Source of the DNA: Nonlabens ulvanivorans | GTDB taxonomy: Bacteria > Bacteroidota > Bacteroidia > Flavobacteriales > Flavobacteriaceae | Direction of reading: 5' to 3' | DNA length: 64,000 nucleotides | NCBI RefSeq assembly: GCF_000732625.1 | Contig: NZ_JPJI01000004.1 | Span: 1-64,000, forward strand | Part shown: piece by piece, positions 32,879 to 43,031 of the stretch | How positions within the stretch are numbered: position 1 is the stretch's first letter | Layout: every line of letters begins with the position of its first letter | The notes under the pieces: model-generated | Seen by the model: the letters and a program-made list of their open reading frames with translations, nothing else | Databases searched by the model: none | What the model was told of the DNA's origin: nothing | Translations under genes and position numbers: made by a program

Positions 32879-33244
32879 ATGAAATCAATATTTATACTAT
32901 TGACCATATGTTTTATCACTATTTCATGCACACCAGACGATAATTTTGAAACCTTAAGTGGAGAAGCTAATGTCACATTAAATATAGATGAGGAGTTTAA
33001 AACCTTACTTAATGGAGCTGCTTACCATGAGATATATGAAATTACACGACAAGCAAATATTTATAATACGAGTGAAATAACACTTGATAATAGTACAGGA
33101 ACAGACCTATATTTTTATACGTTTAAACCAGCGATGTCGTATGAAGGATCACAGTCGGTGATTATCGTAACAAAGGAATTATCAGAAAACTCATCCAACG
33201 TGAGAAGAGTTTTAACGACCACCTATAATTTTACGATCCGATAA
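32879..33244 (+). CDS. Small lipoprotein
   Basis: 121 residues. Signal sequence MKSIFILLTICFITISC with a lipobox cysteine at residue 17 followed by TPDDN. The mature part is a short beta-rich domain with no recognised family. Likely attached to the outer membrane; the residues after the cysteine are acidic and small, and surface display is possible but not shown. Confidence 0.7.
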   Translation: MKSIFILLTICFITISCTPDDNFETLSGEANVTLNIDEEFKTLLNGAAYHEIYEITRQANIYNTSEITLDNSTGTDLYFYTFKPAMSYEGSQSVIIVTKELSENSSNVRRVLTTTYNFTIR

Positions 33245-33265
33245 CCATCAGCTTGTCAATCCTAT

Positions 33266-35332
33266 CTAATGATGTTTTTTTAAAAGATAAGAGTATATTT
33301 CAAATTGTGATCTAATCTCTTTTTCTTGATTATGAACCATTGTATTATCCTCATTTATAGTATGAACACGCGCTTTTACGTTGTCTGATAATTGAATGTT
33401 TAAAATATCGTCTAGTTCATTAAAGATATCTTCATCATAAATAGGTGTCAGAACTTCAATTCTTCTATCTAGGTTGCGCGTCATCCAGTCCGCACTACCT
33501 GTATAAATAAGAGGAGCTCCATTATTATGAAATTTATAAATACGACCATGTTCTAAAAATTGGTCTACAATACTGGTCATGTATATGTGTTCGCTTATTT
33601 TATCTAGACCTGGGATAAGTCTGGAAAATCCTCTAACAATTAACCTAATAGGTACACCAGATTGACTTGCTTTATAGAGTAGTTTGATCATCTTCTCATC
33701 CTCGAGCTGATTCATTTTTGCGGTGATACCACACGGTTTTCCTGCAATGGCAGCATCTATTTCATTTCTTATAAGTTCTTCAAAGGTAGAGCGAGTGGTA
33801 AAAGGTGATATCAATAGATTTTTTGCTCTAGGAATAATCATATCTCCTTGTAGCACTTTAAAAACTCTATGTAACTCTTTGGTAATTTTATTGTGAGCTG
33901 TAAATAGTCCGTGATCACAGTAAAACTTTGAAGTCTGTGCATTAAAATTACCAGTACCTATATATGCATATCGTTGTACTTTACCTTTCTCTTCTCGCAG
34001 GATTAGTAACACCTTACTATGTACCTTGATTTTAGGATAACTATAAATGACTTGAGCACCTTTTTCTTCAAAGATGCGTCCCCATTTAATATTGTTCTCT
34101 TCGTCAAATCTAGCTTTAGCTTCAATAAAAACAGTTAGTTTTTTACCATTTTCTAATGCCAGAAGTAGAGCATCTGTTAAGGCAGAATGATCTGCAACAC
34201 GATATAAGGATATCTTAATTTCTAAAACATCTTGATCTGTTGCAGCCTGGTTGATTAAATTTTGCACATAGTCAAAGGACATATATGGAAAATGTACTAG
34301 TTGATCTTTTTCTTTAATAACTTTAAAATAATCCTTAGTTCCATGTAAAGACCTATGCTTAATAGGATCCAGTTTTTTAGCTTTCAAGGATTTGTTATTT
34401 GTTAAATCCGGAAATTTAATGAAATCATCAAAGTTGTGATAATTACCACCGGCAACCATGTCTATTTTTCCTAAACCAAGACTTTTCCTTAAGTTTTTAC
34501 GAACTTCTTTAGGAAGAGTACTGTCATATAGTAATCTAGTAGGTTGACCATTTAATCGCTGACTTAACGACTCATAAATTTGATCTGCTAGCGTTTGATC
34601 TACATCCACCTCTTGTTCTAGATACAACTCTGCATCGCGTGATAATTTGATTGCATAAGCTCTTAAAACATCTTGTTTTTGAAACAATGTTTGTAACTGA
34701 GACTTTACAATATCATCTATAAAAGCAATCACATGCGTGCCGTCTTTTACCTTTAATGGGATAAATCTTTTTAACTTATCTGACGGTATATTTACGATGC
34801 CATAGTGATGTTCTGACATAAAAGTGACTAGAAAATACAGCTCGCTATTTTCAAGAAACACGCCTGAATCGGTAGTAGCTTTAATCGTTATTGGTTCTAT
34901 TAACTCTTCTATGTGTTCTTTAAAATAACTCTGTGCTTCTTCATTATAATTCTCTATGAGCTCTTCATAAGATAGCAATTGAATACCATTTTCCTTTAAT
35001 TCTGGTACAATAGACTCATAAAAGATAGCGCCCAATTCTTCTTGCTGCTCATTTACTTTTAATAATATCTCTTTGAGAATTTTATTGGGTCTTAGGGCAA
35101 GCTTCTTTCGCAGTTTCTTTTTTACCTTTTTAATCTGGCGCAACTGAGAAACACGCACTCTAAAAAACTCATCAAGATTTGAAGAAAATATACTGATAAA
35201 TTTTAATCGCTCGTATAGTGGATTTGAAGAATCATTTGCTTCTTGAAGTACACGGTCGTTAAAGCTTAACCAGTTAAGGTCTCTATGTCTTATGGGATAT
35301 TTAGTTTGTTTTTTCACATTTGAAAAATACAA
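33266..35332 (-). CDS. ppk1: Polyphosphate kinase 1
   Basis: 688 residues if read from a TTG at 35332; a GTG at 35317 (giving MKKQTKYPIRHRDLNWLSFN) is an equally plausible and more family-like start. It reversibly makes polyphosphate from ATP. N-terminal RDLNWLSFNDRVLQEA, middle HFPYMSFDYVQNLINQAATD, then the phospholipase-D-like catalytic domains with VHSKVLLILREE, YIGTGNFNAQTSKFYCDHGLFT and IYTGSADWMTRNLDRRIE. The autophosphorylated His is expected in the VHSK segment. It is the last gene of a leftward set. Confidence 0.94.
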   Translation of the reverse strand: MYFSNVKKQTKYPIRHRDLNWLSFNDRVLQEANDSSNPLYERLKFISIFSSNLDEFFRVRVSQLRQIKKVKKKLRKKLALRPNKILKEILLKVNEQQEELGAIFYESIVPELKENGIQLLSYEELIENYNEEAQSYFKEHIEELIEPITIKATTDSGVFLENSELYFLVTFMSEHHYGIVNIPSDKLKRFIPLKVKDGTHVIAFIDDIVKSQLQTLFQKQDVLRAYAIKLSRDAELYLEQEVDVDQTLADQIYESLSQRLNGQPTRLLYDSTLPKEVRKNLRKSLGLGKIDMVAGGNYHNFDDFIKFPDLTNNKSLKAKKLDPIKHRSLHGTKDYFKVIKEKDQLVHFPYMSFDYVQNLINQAATDQDVLEIKISLYRVADHSALTDALLLALENGKKLTVFIEAKARFDEENNIKWGRIFEEKGAQVIYSYPKIKVHSKVLLILREEKGKVQRYAYIGTGNFNAQTSKFYCDHGLFTAHNKITKELHRVFKVLQGDMIIPRAKNLLISPFTTRSTFEELIRNEIDAAIAGKPCGITAKMNQLEDEKMIKLLYKASQSGVPIRLIVRGFSRLIPGLDKISEHIYMTSIVDQFLEHGRIYKFHNNGAPLIYTGSADWMTRNLDRRIEVLTPIYDEDIFNELDDILNIQLSDNVKARVHTINEDNTMVHNQEKEIRSQFEIYSYLLKKHH

Positions 35333-35363
35333 ACTCTGTTAAAGGATTTGCGTAAAAGCCTTG

Positions 35364-36233
35364 TTAATTATCAACGATTTGTTGTAAGGTAAATGTTATC
35401 AATTTTTCTACAATCGACTTAGGGTTTTTAGAAAATTCTCCAGTCGCTCTATTGGCTAGAATAGCATTTAAAGATACGGCACGATGTCCTAACAGACTGG
35501 ACATAGCATAGATTCCCGCAGTTTCCATCTCGAGATTTGTTAATTTTTCTCCATCATAGTTAAATGATTCAATACTCGAATTTAAATGAAGATGAGCAGG
35601 CTTCAATCGCAACTGTCTACTTTGCGGACCATAAAATCCTACGTTAGTAATCGTATTTCCTATTAATACTTCATCGCTTTTAAAAATTTCAGCAAGTTGT
35701 AGATCGCAATTCACAGTATAAGGTCTTGCTGCTAGTTCTGATAGGTATAATTGTTCTGCCACCGCTTTCGCGAAAGCGGAATCACCACCATCATTGTCAT
35801 ACCAGTGAAATAAAGTATCAAAACCAATTCCTCGCTGTGATAATAGGAAAGAATCCACTGGAATATCAGATTGTACAGCTCCAGAAGTTCCAACTCGAAT
35901 AATATCTAATTGTGTCAATTGCGATTTAATGGTGCGTGTTTCAAAATCAATATTAACTAACGCGTCTAGTTCATTAAACACAATATCTATGTTATCAGTA
36001 CCAATACCAGTGGATACGACACTAATACGTTTACCTTTTAAAGTACCTGTATGCGTGTGAAACTCGCGTTTCCCTACACGGTGCTCAATGGTGTCAAAGT
36101 GTTTTGAAACTTCACCTACACGATCAGGATCACCTACCGTTATAATGGTGTGTGCTAGTTGATGCGGCTGTAAGTTGAGATGATAGATGCTTCCATCATC
36201 GTTTAATATAAGTTCTGATGCTTCTAGAGACAT
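35364..36233 (-). CDS. Uridine phosphorylase-type nucleoside phosphorylase
   Basis: 289 residues. Phosphorolytic cleavage of a nucleoside, by the NP-I fold: TVGDPDRV near residue 32, GKREFHTHTG, VSTGIGTDNIDIVFNEL, VGTSGAVQSDIPVDSF and the C-terminal NLEMETAGIYAMSSLLGHRAVSLNAI that binds ribose and base. Closest to uridine phosphorylase but base specificity is not certain. RidA gene ends 2 bp upstream, so they are cotranscribed. A perfect palindrome copy encodes DSAFAKAVAE around residue 155. Confidence 0.88.
   Translation of the reverse strand: MSLEASELILNDDGSIYHLNLQPHQLAHTIITVGDPDRVGEVSKHFDTIEHRVGKREFHTHTGTLKGKRISVVSTGIGTDNIDIVFNELDALVNIDFETRTIKSQLTQLDIIRVGTSGAVQSDIPVDSFLLSQRGIGFDTLFHWYDNDGGDSAFAKAVAEQLYLSELAARPYTVNCDLQLAEIFKSDEVLIGNTITNVGFYGPQSRQLRLKPAHLHLNSSIESFNYDGEKLTNLEMETAGIYAMSSLLGHRAVSLNAILANRATGEFSKNPKSIVEKLITFTLQQIVDN
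35763..35778. repeat. Dispersed palindrome, perfect copy
   Basis: CGCTTTCGCGAAAGCG inside the nucleoside phosphorylase gene, read as Ala-Phe-Ala-Lys-Ala. Confidence 0.85.
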
Positions 36234-36235
36234 AA

Positions 36236-36631
36236 TTAAAAAGTCATTGCGATTACTGAAATTTCAACGTTTACATACTTAGGTAGATTAGCTACTTCTA
36301 CCGTTTCTCTGGCAGGTGCAGTAGCTTCATTAAAATAACTGCCGTATACTTCATTAACTATCGCAAAATTGCTCATATCACTCAAAAAAATGGATGTCTT
36401 TATCACATTTTCAAAGGTCATATCAACTTGTTTTAATAAACTTTCTAGGTGTTTCATCACTAGATGAGTTTCTTCTTTAAGGTCATCTATTTTTAATTCT
36501 CCAGTTGCTGGATCGATAGCGATCTGTCCACTAGTATATAAAGTTTTTTGATGTGGTGTGTCTACGAGTACAGCTTGATTATAAGGTCCTATAGGACTAG
36601 GAGCAAGGTCTGTGTATATGATTTTTTTCAT
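36236..36631 (-). CDS. ridA: RidA-family enamine/imine deaminase
   Basis: 131 residues, full length. Hydrolyses reactive enamine and imine intermediates formed by PLP enzymes. APSPIGPYNQAV, LYTSGQIAIDPATGEL and the catalytic Arg (R108) in APARETVEVANLPKYVNVEISVIA are all present. Followed 2 bp later by the nucleoside phosphorylase. Confidence 0.93.
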   Translation of the reverse strand: MKKIIYTDLAPSPIGPYNQAVLVDTPHQKTLYTSGQIAIDPATGELKIDDLKEETHLVMKHLESLLKQVDMTFENVIKTSIFLSDMSNFAIVNEVYGSYFNEATAPARETVEVANLPKYVNVEISVIAMTF

Positions 36632-36669
36632 TAGATAAATATAGTTAAAAATAGGAGTAGAGGCGCGTT

Positions 36670-39402
36670 CTAGAACTGCGGATCTGGTTGCTTACGTTGA
36701 TCCCACTTAATGTCACTTAATGCACCAGATTTAATACCGATAAAGAAGAACCAGCTGTTTTGCGGTCCTATAGGAGTCCAGTTAAAACTTAATCTCCAGC
36801 TTTCTAGGTCTCGGTTAAAACGCAATGTGGTAAAGGATACACCTTTATTTGCAAAATCATATCCTGTATTACCACCGACACTCCATCGTGGAGATAGTTC
36901 TATATCACCAGATACCATTAAAGACTGATTGTTGATTTCATTTTGTCTTTGCGCATTATTATAGGTCATCGTGTAAGCAAAGTTCAAATTCCATGGTATT
37001 TTGAAACGATATCTAGTTTTGTCTATATCAACGTTTTCTTTTTCAGGTTCTCGTTGATCATAGGTAGTACCGTCGGCATAGTCTATGGATGCTCCAAAGA
37101 GATCATCTTCACGTCCACCATTTTGTAAATTTCTATTTTGTAAAGGATCGTCTGGTTTGTCATCCTTTTTATCGGTCTGTTTTTCAAAGTCTGTATTACT
37201 CAATCTAAAATTAAATCGAGCACCGGCACGCGTTAAACGGAATAAACTACCACCATTATTGATGTTGAATCGATCGATGCGTTGATTTGTATTATCTAAT
37301 GCATATGGATCTAAATTTGCATCCAGATTTAAATCAATATTTTTATAAATAGGGATAACACCTCTCAATTGTAAAGGACTCCAGTTTAAAGAATCTCCTG
37401 CGAGATTGTAGGATGTGTTAACGTTAAATGATTTGATTAAAGATATCTTTTTGAGTTCGGTTTTAGTAGAATCTCTGTCTCTTACCTTTGCCTCAAGTGT
37501 ATTTTGAAGACCTATACCTAAACTACTAGAATATACCCTACCAGGCGCATTATAAAGCGTACCTTCAAAACGACTATAGAAACGTTCTTCTTCAGACACG
37601 TCTAGCCCTTGCTCATCCAATAATCGATCATAATACTGTTCAAAACTAGGATTTGCACTATAGGTTACACTAGGTCTCATCACGTGTCTTATGGCCTGTA
37701 TCTTAGACTCTTTATCAGTCGATTTCCAGTTACCATAAACTGTAGTTCCTATACTAGCACCATAGTTATAAGTACGATATGCGTCAAAACCGCTTACCGT
37801 ATCACGTACTGTATTAAATCCTCCAGATCCGTTGTCTTCGAGAAACTGTCTATAGGTTTCAAAAACCCATGATTCATCATAACTCGCATTTAAACCAACA
37901 GAGAAGTAATTTGCTATTTTAAAATTTGTAGAAATAGGAATCGTGTGACGTAAACCACTTATGGCACCATCAAACATTTTACTGGTTAAAAAATCATCAT
38001 CAGTAGTAGCAATACGATTTTCTCCTCTCAAATTGTATTGAAGGTTAATGTTATGGATTAACCCTTTTTTTGCACCTTCCTTAGGTGCAAATGGGAAAAC
38101 TCTAGACACACTAGCCTGTAAAGTTGGTAAGGTCAGGTTGACTACATCTGTATTGGTGTTCTGGTTATGAGAAACTGTGGTGGTAACATTTACTTGAGGT
38201 TCACCAGGAAAAGTTTTTGAATATGAAATAGAGGAACTCAAGTTGTTTACCAGTGTGGCACTTTGATTAACTTGATTAAATGATTGTCTAAAAAATTGAC
38301 TACTTCCTAGGTTTACACTAGCGCTGAAACGGCTATTAGGATTACTTTTTGCGTCCTGACTGTGTTGCCAGTTGATGTTATAACGATTGGTTTGCTGGAA
38401 GTCAGAAAAGCCTCGTTCACTTTGAATTTGATTTTCATATAAAAAACGGAAACTACCATTAAATGCATACCGTTTTCTATAGCTACTCTCGATTCTAGAA
38501 CCCCAACTACCATTTGTAAAATAATCACCTAATACAGTAAGGTCAACATAATCATTGATGGCAAAATAATAACCACCATTTTGTAAAAAGTATCCTTGAT
38601 TATTGTTGTTACCAAAAGAAGGAATAATTACACCACTTTTACGATCTGTAGTCATCGGGAAATATGCAAAGGGTAATCCTATAGGTGTAGGAACATCTGC
38701 TATATACATATTGACCAGTCCAGTAACGATCTTCTCTCCTGGAACAAATTTTATTTTACGGGCAAGAAAGTAATAATCAGGATTATTCGGGTCCTTAGAA
38801 GTCGTGAAAATGGCTCTTTTCATATAGTAAACAGAGTCATTCACTCGCTTTGTTACTTCGGCTTTAACATTAAACTCGCCTTGTGCTGTAATAGAGTTAT
38901 AAGTAAGAGCCTTGCGTGTGTCTTTATTAAAGATAATAGAGTCTGGTTTAACGACATTTTGTCCTTGAGTAAATATCGGTTTTTGAACATAAACACCTGC
39001 TGTGTCAATTACACCGTAGGCAAAAATATCACCGGTATTCATATTCATAATAATCTTACCAGCCTCTAGAGTAATGTCACCGTATATAATTTTTGCCTCA
39101 TTATAGAGCGTGATGGTATTGTTAATACGGTCAATTTCTTTATAATCTGTTGCACTAGAGATAAGCTTGTGCTCTAGGATAGGTTTACGCTTAGTAGAAT
39201 CTTTAGGTTTATTAAGTTGTAAAGTGTCTAAATCTATTTCTATAGTTTCTGCAACAGGTTGTTGTGGTTTTTTATCCTCATTCTCAACTGGTTTTTCAGC
39301 AGGAATTGGGGTACTGTTATTAGGCAGCTCTTGAGCATGACAGATCAGGCTCGCTGTTAAAAAAACTATTGATAAAATAATGTACCTCTTCAAATAATGC
39401 AA
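36670..39402 (-). CDS. lptD: LptD-like LPS assembly outer membrane protein
   Basis: 910 residues, long as in Bacteroidota. Signal peptide (about 1-23, ending SLICHAQ), a Pro/Lys-rich linker, an OstA-like beta-jellyroll domain (about 85-200: NNTITLYNEAKIIYGDITLEAGKIIMNMNTGDIFAYG) and a large beta-barrel. It would deliver LPS to the outer leaflet, completing the path that starts with the lpx genes in this window. The cysteine pairs of the E. coli protein are not obvious. It is divergent from the amidase gene. Confidence 0.9.
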   Translation of the reverse strand: MHYLKRYIILSIVFLTASLICHAQELPNNSTPIPAEKPVENEDKKPQQPVAETIEIDLDTLQLNKPKDSTKRKPILEHKLISSATDYKEIDRINNTITLYNEAKIIYGDITLEAGKIIMNMNTGDIFAYGVIDTAGVYVQKPIFTQGQNVVKPDSIIFNKDTRKALTYNSITAQGEFNVKAEVTKRVNDSVYYMKRAIFTTSKDPNNPDYYFLARKIKFVPGEKIVTGLVNMYIADVPTPIGLPFAYFPMTTDRKSGVIIPSFGNNNNQGYFLQNGGYYFAINDYVDLTVLGDYFTNGSWGSRIESSYRKRYAFNGSFRFLYENQIQSERGFSDFQQTNRYNINWQHSQDAKSNPNSRFSASVNLGSSQFFRQSFNQVNQSATLVNNLSSSISYSKTFPGEPQVNVTTTVSHNQNTNTDVVNLTLPTLQASVSRVFPFAPKEGAKKGLIHNINLQYNLRGENRIATTDDDFLTSKMFDGAISGLRHTIPISTNFKIANYFSVGLNASYDESWVFETYRQFLEDNGSGGFNTVRDTVSGFDAYRTYNYGASIGTTVYGNWKSTDKESKIQAIRHVMRPSVTYSANPSFEQYYDRLLDEQGLDVSEEERFYSRFEGTLYNAPGRVYSSSLGIGLQNTLEAKVRDRDSTKTELKKISLIKSFNVNTSYNLAGDSLNWSPLQLRGVIPIYKNIDLNLDANLDPYALDNTNQRIDRFNINNGGSLFRLTRAGARFNFRLSNTDFEKQTDKKDDKPDDPLQNRNLQNGGREDDLFGASIDYADGTTYDQREPEKENVDIDKTRYRFKIPWNLNFAYTMTYNNAQRQNEINNQSLMVSGDIELSPRWSVGGNTGYDFANKGVSFTTLRFNRDLESWRLSFNWTPIGPQNSWFFFIGIKSGALSDIKWDQRKQPDPQF

Positions 39403-39491
39403 TCTTCAGTAAACTATATTCGTTAATAGAAATGGTCTGGTTTTTGAAACCTCAAAACTACGTATAATTTTTATGCGTTTTATTGTAATTA

Positions 39492-39507
39492 CGCTTTCGC
39501 GAAAGCG
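39492..39507. repeat. Dispersed palindrome, perfect copy
   Basis: CGCTTTCGCGAAAGCG between lptD and the amidase gene, 27 bp before the amidase ATG. Confidence 0.85.
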
Positions 39508-39533
39508 TAGTTATCAAAAGCACCTTAACACCT

Positions 39534-40649
39534 ATGAACACTATAATGAAAACGTATATACTTTTAATTATTGCATTAATCACTTTTCCTGTTGTAATTC
39601 AGGCAAATACGCCTTTAGATTCTACCATTGTAAGTAGTAAAAAGTTCACTATAGTACTAGATGCTGGTCATGGTGGAAATGATCCAGGAAAGAAAGTAGG
39701 AAGCGTAAATGAAAAGGATATCGCTCTCAAAGTGGTTAAGAAAATAGGCGCTTTACTAAATAAAAACCCTGATATTAAAGTTGTTTATACACGTACTACA
39801 GATAAGTTTTTAGAATTACATGAACGTGCATCTATTGCAAATAAGGCAAAAGCCGATCTTTTTGTGTCTGTACATTGTAATGCTGCGGCAAATAAAAGTG
39901 CCAAAGGAAACGAAACATGGGTGCTAGGCCTGCATCGCAGTGATGATAATCTAGAAGTAGTTCAAAGAGAGAACTCTGTAATTCTATTAGAAGATAATTA
40001 TGAAGAGAAGTATGCAGGATTTGATCCTAATGACCCTTCGTCATTTGCAGCAAGCCTTTTAACACAAGAAGATTTTTTAGATAACAGTATAGAAATGGCT
40101 GCAAATGTGCAGACCAAATTTGAAGAAGCTTTAAAAAGAAAAAATCGTGGTGTAAAACAAGCTGGATTTGCAGTGTTACGATTATCCTACATGCCTAGTG
40201 TTTTAATTGAAACTGGGTTTATAACAAATACCGAAGAGCGTAATTTCTTAAATAGTAATGCGGGACAAGATAAAGTAGCACAGTCTATTTTTAAGGCTAT
40301 TCTTAATTATCAAAAAAATAGGGACATCAATAACTTTGAGGTAGAGCCTGTTGATATTGAAGAAGGTAACGGGTCTCAAATTATTGCTCCTAAGGAAAGC
40401 GTTGAAAAGGCATCTATCGTTTACATGGTTCAAATTGCTGCAAGTTCTAATGAAGTAGCTGCAAAATCTTATAATTTTAAAAAGCTTCCTGAAATCTCTA
40501 GAGAGAAATCAGGCGGTATTTATCGATATTATACTGGTAAATTAAGCAATCTTGAAGCTGCAGTCGAGCTTAAAAAACGCGCCAATAACGCAGGATATGA
40601 TGGCGCTTTTATAGTCGTTGTAGAGAATGGTGTGACCAGACGTTTATAA
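39534..40649 (+). CDS. N-acetylmuramoyl-L-alanine amidase
   Basis: 371 residues (an ATG at 39546 is an alternative start). Signal peptide ending near residue 25 (VIQA). Amidase_3 zinc domain at 37-275: H46 in LDAGHGGNDPG, E60, H114 in FVSVHCNA and catalytic E226 in VLIETGFITN. The C-terminal ~80 residues (VYMVQIAASSNEVAAKSYNFKKLPEI... AVELKKRANNAGYDGAFIVVVENG) look like a SPOR-type septum-targeting domain. It cleaves stem peptides from glycan strands during division. mlaD follows. Confidence 0.92.
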   Translation: MNTIMKTYILLIIALITFPVVIQANTPLDSTIVSSKKFTIVLDAGHGGNDPGKKVGSVNEKDIALKVVKKIGALLNKNPDIKVVYTRTTDKFLELHERASIANKAKADLFVSVHCNAAANKSAKGNETWVLGLHRSDDNLEVVQRENSVILLEDNYEEKYAGFDPNDPSSFAASLLTQEDFLDNSIEMAANVQTKFEEALKRKNRGVKQAGFAVLRLSYMPSVLIETGFITNTEERNFLNSNAGQDKVAQSIFKAILNYQKNRDINNFEVEPVDIEEGNGSQIIAPKESVEKASIVYMVQIAASSNEVAAKSYNFKKLPEISREKSGGIYRYYTGKLSNLEAAVELKKRANNAGYDGAFIVVVENGVTRRL

Positions 40650-40698
40650 TGTATTGCTAAATATGTTGAGAATAGGCTACAAAATAGGTAGCTTTATT

Positions 40699-40706
40699 TA
40701 AATTTG
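40699..40706 (+). promoter_or_regulatory. -7 element of the MCE gene
   Basis: TAAATTTG, 17 bp upstream of the GTG start at 40724. Confidence 0.55.
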
Positions 40707-40723
40707 TCAAAAACACCGTATCT

Positions 40724-41677
40724 GTGAAATTATCCAAAGAAGTTAAAGTAGGTATTCTTACCGTAGTAGCGATAGCGCTGTTTATTTTTGGTTACTCGTA
40801 TTTGAAAGGTAGTAATCTTTTAGAGGATAATAGAGTCTATTATGCTGTATACGATAATGTTGAAGGACTTACTAAGTCTGCTCCTGTAACTATTAATGGT
40901 TTAAGAGTAGGTAATATAGACGATATTAAATTTTTAGATGATAGTGGTAGGCTTATTGTAAAATTTCATGTGAATGGAGAATTCTCTTTTTCATCTGAAA
41001 GTACAGCTAGTGTTTACAGTACTAGTCTTATAGGAGGGAAAGCTCTGGCTATCGTTCCTAATTTTGAATCTACCGCCATTGTCGCAAAATCTGGAGACAC
41101 CTTAAAGTCTAAACTAGATAAAGGTTTACAAGGTGAAGTTATGGATCAATTTATTCCTTTAAAAGATAAGATTGAACATATGGTAGTAAGTGCAGATAGT
41201 GTGCTAGTTGCGGTTAATAAAACTCTTAATCCTGATGCTAGAGCTGCGATTACTTCCTCATTAGAAGAGCTTAATAAGACACTTGTAGAATTTAAGGCTT
41301 TATCTCGCAATGCAAATACATTGTTAGCAGATAATAAAGAAAGTCTAGGGAGAACTATTAAGAACCTAGATGTCACAACAGAGAATTTTGCTAAAATATC
41401 TGATACTCTTGCACAAGTAGAAATAGCTGGTACAGTAAAACAGTTAGAGGAAACGATAGGGAAATTTAATACTGTACTTGATAAAGTAAGTAATGGAGAA
41501 GGCTCGTTAGGGAAGTTAATGACCGACGACAAACTTTATACAAATTTGGAAAGAGCAACAGAACAAGCAGCAGACTTGTTGCAGGATATGAAGCTTAATC
41601 CTAAACGTTATGTCCATTTCTCTGTCTTTGGAAAGAGACCAGGACCATACGAAGAACCAGAAGACCCAACTAAATAA
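40724..41677 (+). CDS. MCE/MlaD-family lipid transport protein
   Basis: 317 residues from a GTG start. One N-terminal membrane helix (about 8-25), a single MCE domain (VYYAVYDNVEGLTKSAPVTINGLRVGNIDDIKFL...SLIGGKALAIVP, about 38-120) and a long helical coiled-coil C-terminus. MCE rings move phospholipids across the periplasm, in most systems with an ABC ATPase and permease, which are not in this window. The promoter element upstream supports the GTG. The iron-sulfur protein gene follows 9 bp later. Confidence 0.88.
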   Translation: MKLSKEVKVGILTVVAIALFIFGYSYLKGSNLLEDNRVYYAVYDNVEGLTKSAPVTINGLRVGNIDDIKFLDDSGRLIVKFHVNGEFSFSSESTASVYSTSLIGGKALAIVPNFESTAIVAKSGDTLKSKLDKGLQGEVMDQFIPLKDKIEHMVVSADSVLVAVNKTLNPDARAAITSSLEELNKTLVEFKALSRNANTLLADNKESLGRTIKNLDVTTENFAKISDTLAQVEIAGTVKQLEETIGKFNTVLDKVSNGEGSLGKLMTDDKLYTNLERATEQAADLLQDMKLNPKRYVHFSVFGKRPGPYEEPEDPTK

Positions 41678-41686
41678 TTTTTATAC

Positions 41687-43030
41687 ATGGAATACATTCC
41701 ACAAATCATTTTTGCCCTTTTATTAATCGCTGGTGTAGGTTACTTTACAAGTAACATTCGCAAGATGATACGCAATATCAAGCTAGGTAGAGAAGTTGAT
41801 CGCTCAGATAACAAAAAAGAACGATGGGCCCAAATGGCACGTATCGCTTTAGGGCAATCCAAAATGGTACGCAGGCCTATTGCTGGTTTCTTACATGTTG
41901 TTGTATATGTAGGTTTTGTGATTATCAATATAGAAGTCCTAGAAATTATTATTGATGGACTTTTTGGTACACACCGCATATTTGCACCTTACCTAGGTGG
42001 TGTTTATGATTTTCTGATCGGTACGTTTGAAATACTAGCTTTATTAGTATTAGTAACTGTTGTCGTTTTTTGGATAAGAAGAAATGCAATGAACATCAAA
42101 CGATTCACTATGGGTGAGTTAAAAGGATGGCCTAAAAATGATGCCAACTACATTCTATATTTTGAAGTTGTATTAATGAGTTTATTTTTAATAATGAACG
42201 CAACAGATTTTATCCTTCAAACTAGAGGCGTGGAAGGTTATGCTCATGCAGGCGAGATATTTGGATCGTTTCCAGTTTCTCAATTTGTAGCAGTGTTTTT
42301 TGAAAACATGGCTGATACTACTCTTATCGTTATAGAAAGAGCGGCATGGTGGATTCACATCGTTGGGATTCTTATTTTTTTAAACTATTTATATTGGTCT
42401 AAGCATTTACACATCATGCTTGCTTTCCCTAATGTTTATTTTGCAAAATTAACTCCTAAAGGAAAGTTTACAAATATGGAAGCTGTGACTGCTGAGGTGA
42501 AACTGATGATGGATCCAGATGCTGATCCATTTGCTGCGCCAGATCCTGCCGCGATGGATGAAGATCCAGCCTCATTAGGAGCTAGCGATATTTTTGACCT
42601 TGATCAAGTCCAGCTATTAAACGCATACACTTGTACAGAATGTGGTCGTTGTACCTCAGAATGTCCGGCAAATATTACTGGTAAAAAATTAAGTCCACGT
42701 GCCATAATGATGAAGACACGTGATCGACTAGAGGAAGTAGGATCTGTTATTAATAAAGAAGGTGAATGGAAAGATGATGGGAAAAAGCTATTAAATGATC
42801 ATATCACAACAGAAGAGTTATGGGCATGTACAACATGTAATGCTTGTGTTGAAGCTTGTCCTATTGGTATTGATCCATTAAGTATCATCATGGATATGAG
42901 AAGATATCTAGTACTAGAAAATAGTGCTGCACCTACAGATTTAAATAATGCTTTAACAAATATTGAAAATAACGGTGCACCATGGCCATATAACCAAATG
43001 GATCGATTAAACTGGGCAGACGAATTATAG
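41687..43030 (+). CDS. Membrane (4Fe-4S) heterodisulfide-reductase-like subunit
   Basis: 447 residues. About five membrane helices in the first 245 residues form a cytochrome-b-like or HdrE-like part, followed by a two-cluster ferredoxin domain: CTECGRCTSECP (C316, C319, C322, C326) and CTTCNACVEACP (C381, C384, C387, C391). With the CCG-domain protein at 43518 it would make a split HdrDE- or GlcF-like enzyme that exchanges electrons with the quinone pool. The electron donor cannot be told. Cotranscribed with mlaD and the following HAD gene (2 bp gap). Confidence 0.88.
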   Translation: MEYIPQIIFALLLIAGVGYFTSNIRKMIRNIKLGREVDRSDNKKERWAQMARIALGQSKMVRRPIAGFLHVVVYVGFVIINIEVLEIIIDGLFGTHRIFAPYLGGVYDFLIGTFEILALLVLVTVVVFWIRRNAMNIKRFTMGELKGWPKNDANYILYFEVVLMSLFLIMNATDFILQTRGVEGYAHAGEIFGSFPVSQFVAVFFENMADTTLIVIERAAWWIHIVGILIFLNYLYWSKHLHIMLAFPNVYFAKLTPKGKFTNMEAVTAEVKLMMDPDADPFAAPDPAAMDEDPASLGASDIFDLDQVQLLNAYTCTECGRCTSECPANITGKKLSPRAIMMKTRDRLEEVGSVINKEGEWKDDGKKLLNDHITTEELWACTTCNACVEACPIGIDPLSIIMDMRRYLVLENSAAPTDLNNALTNIENNGAPWPYNQMDRLNWADEL

Positions 43031-43031
43031 T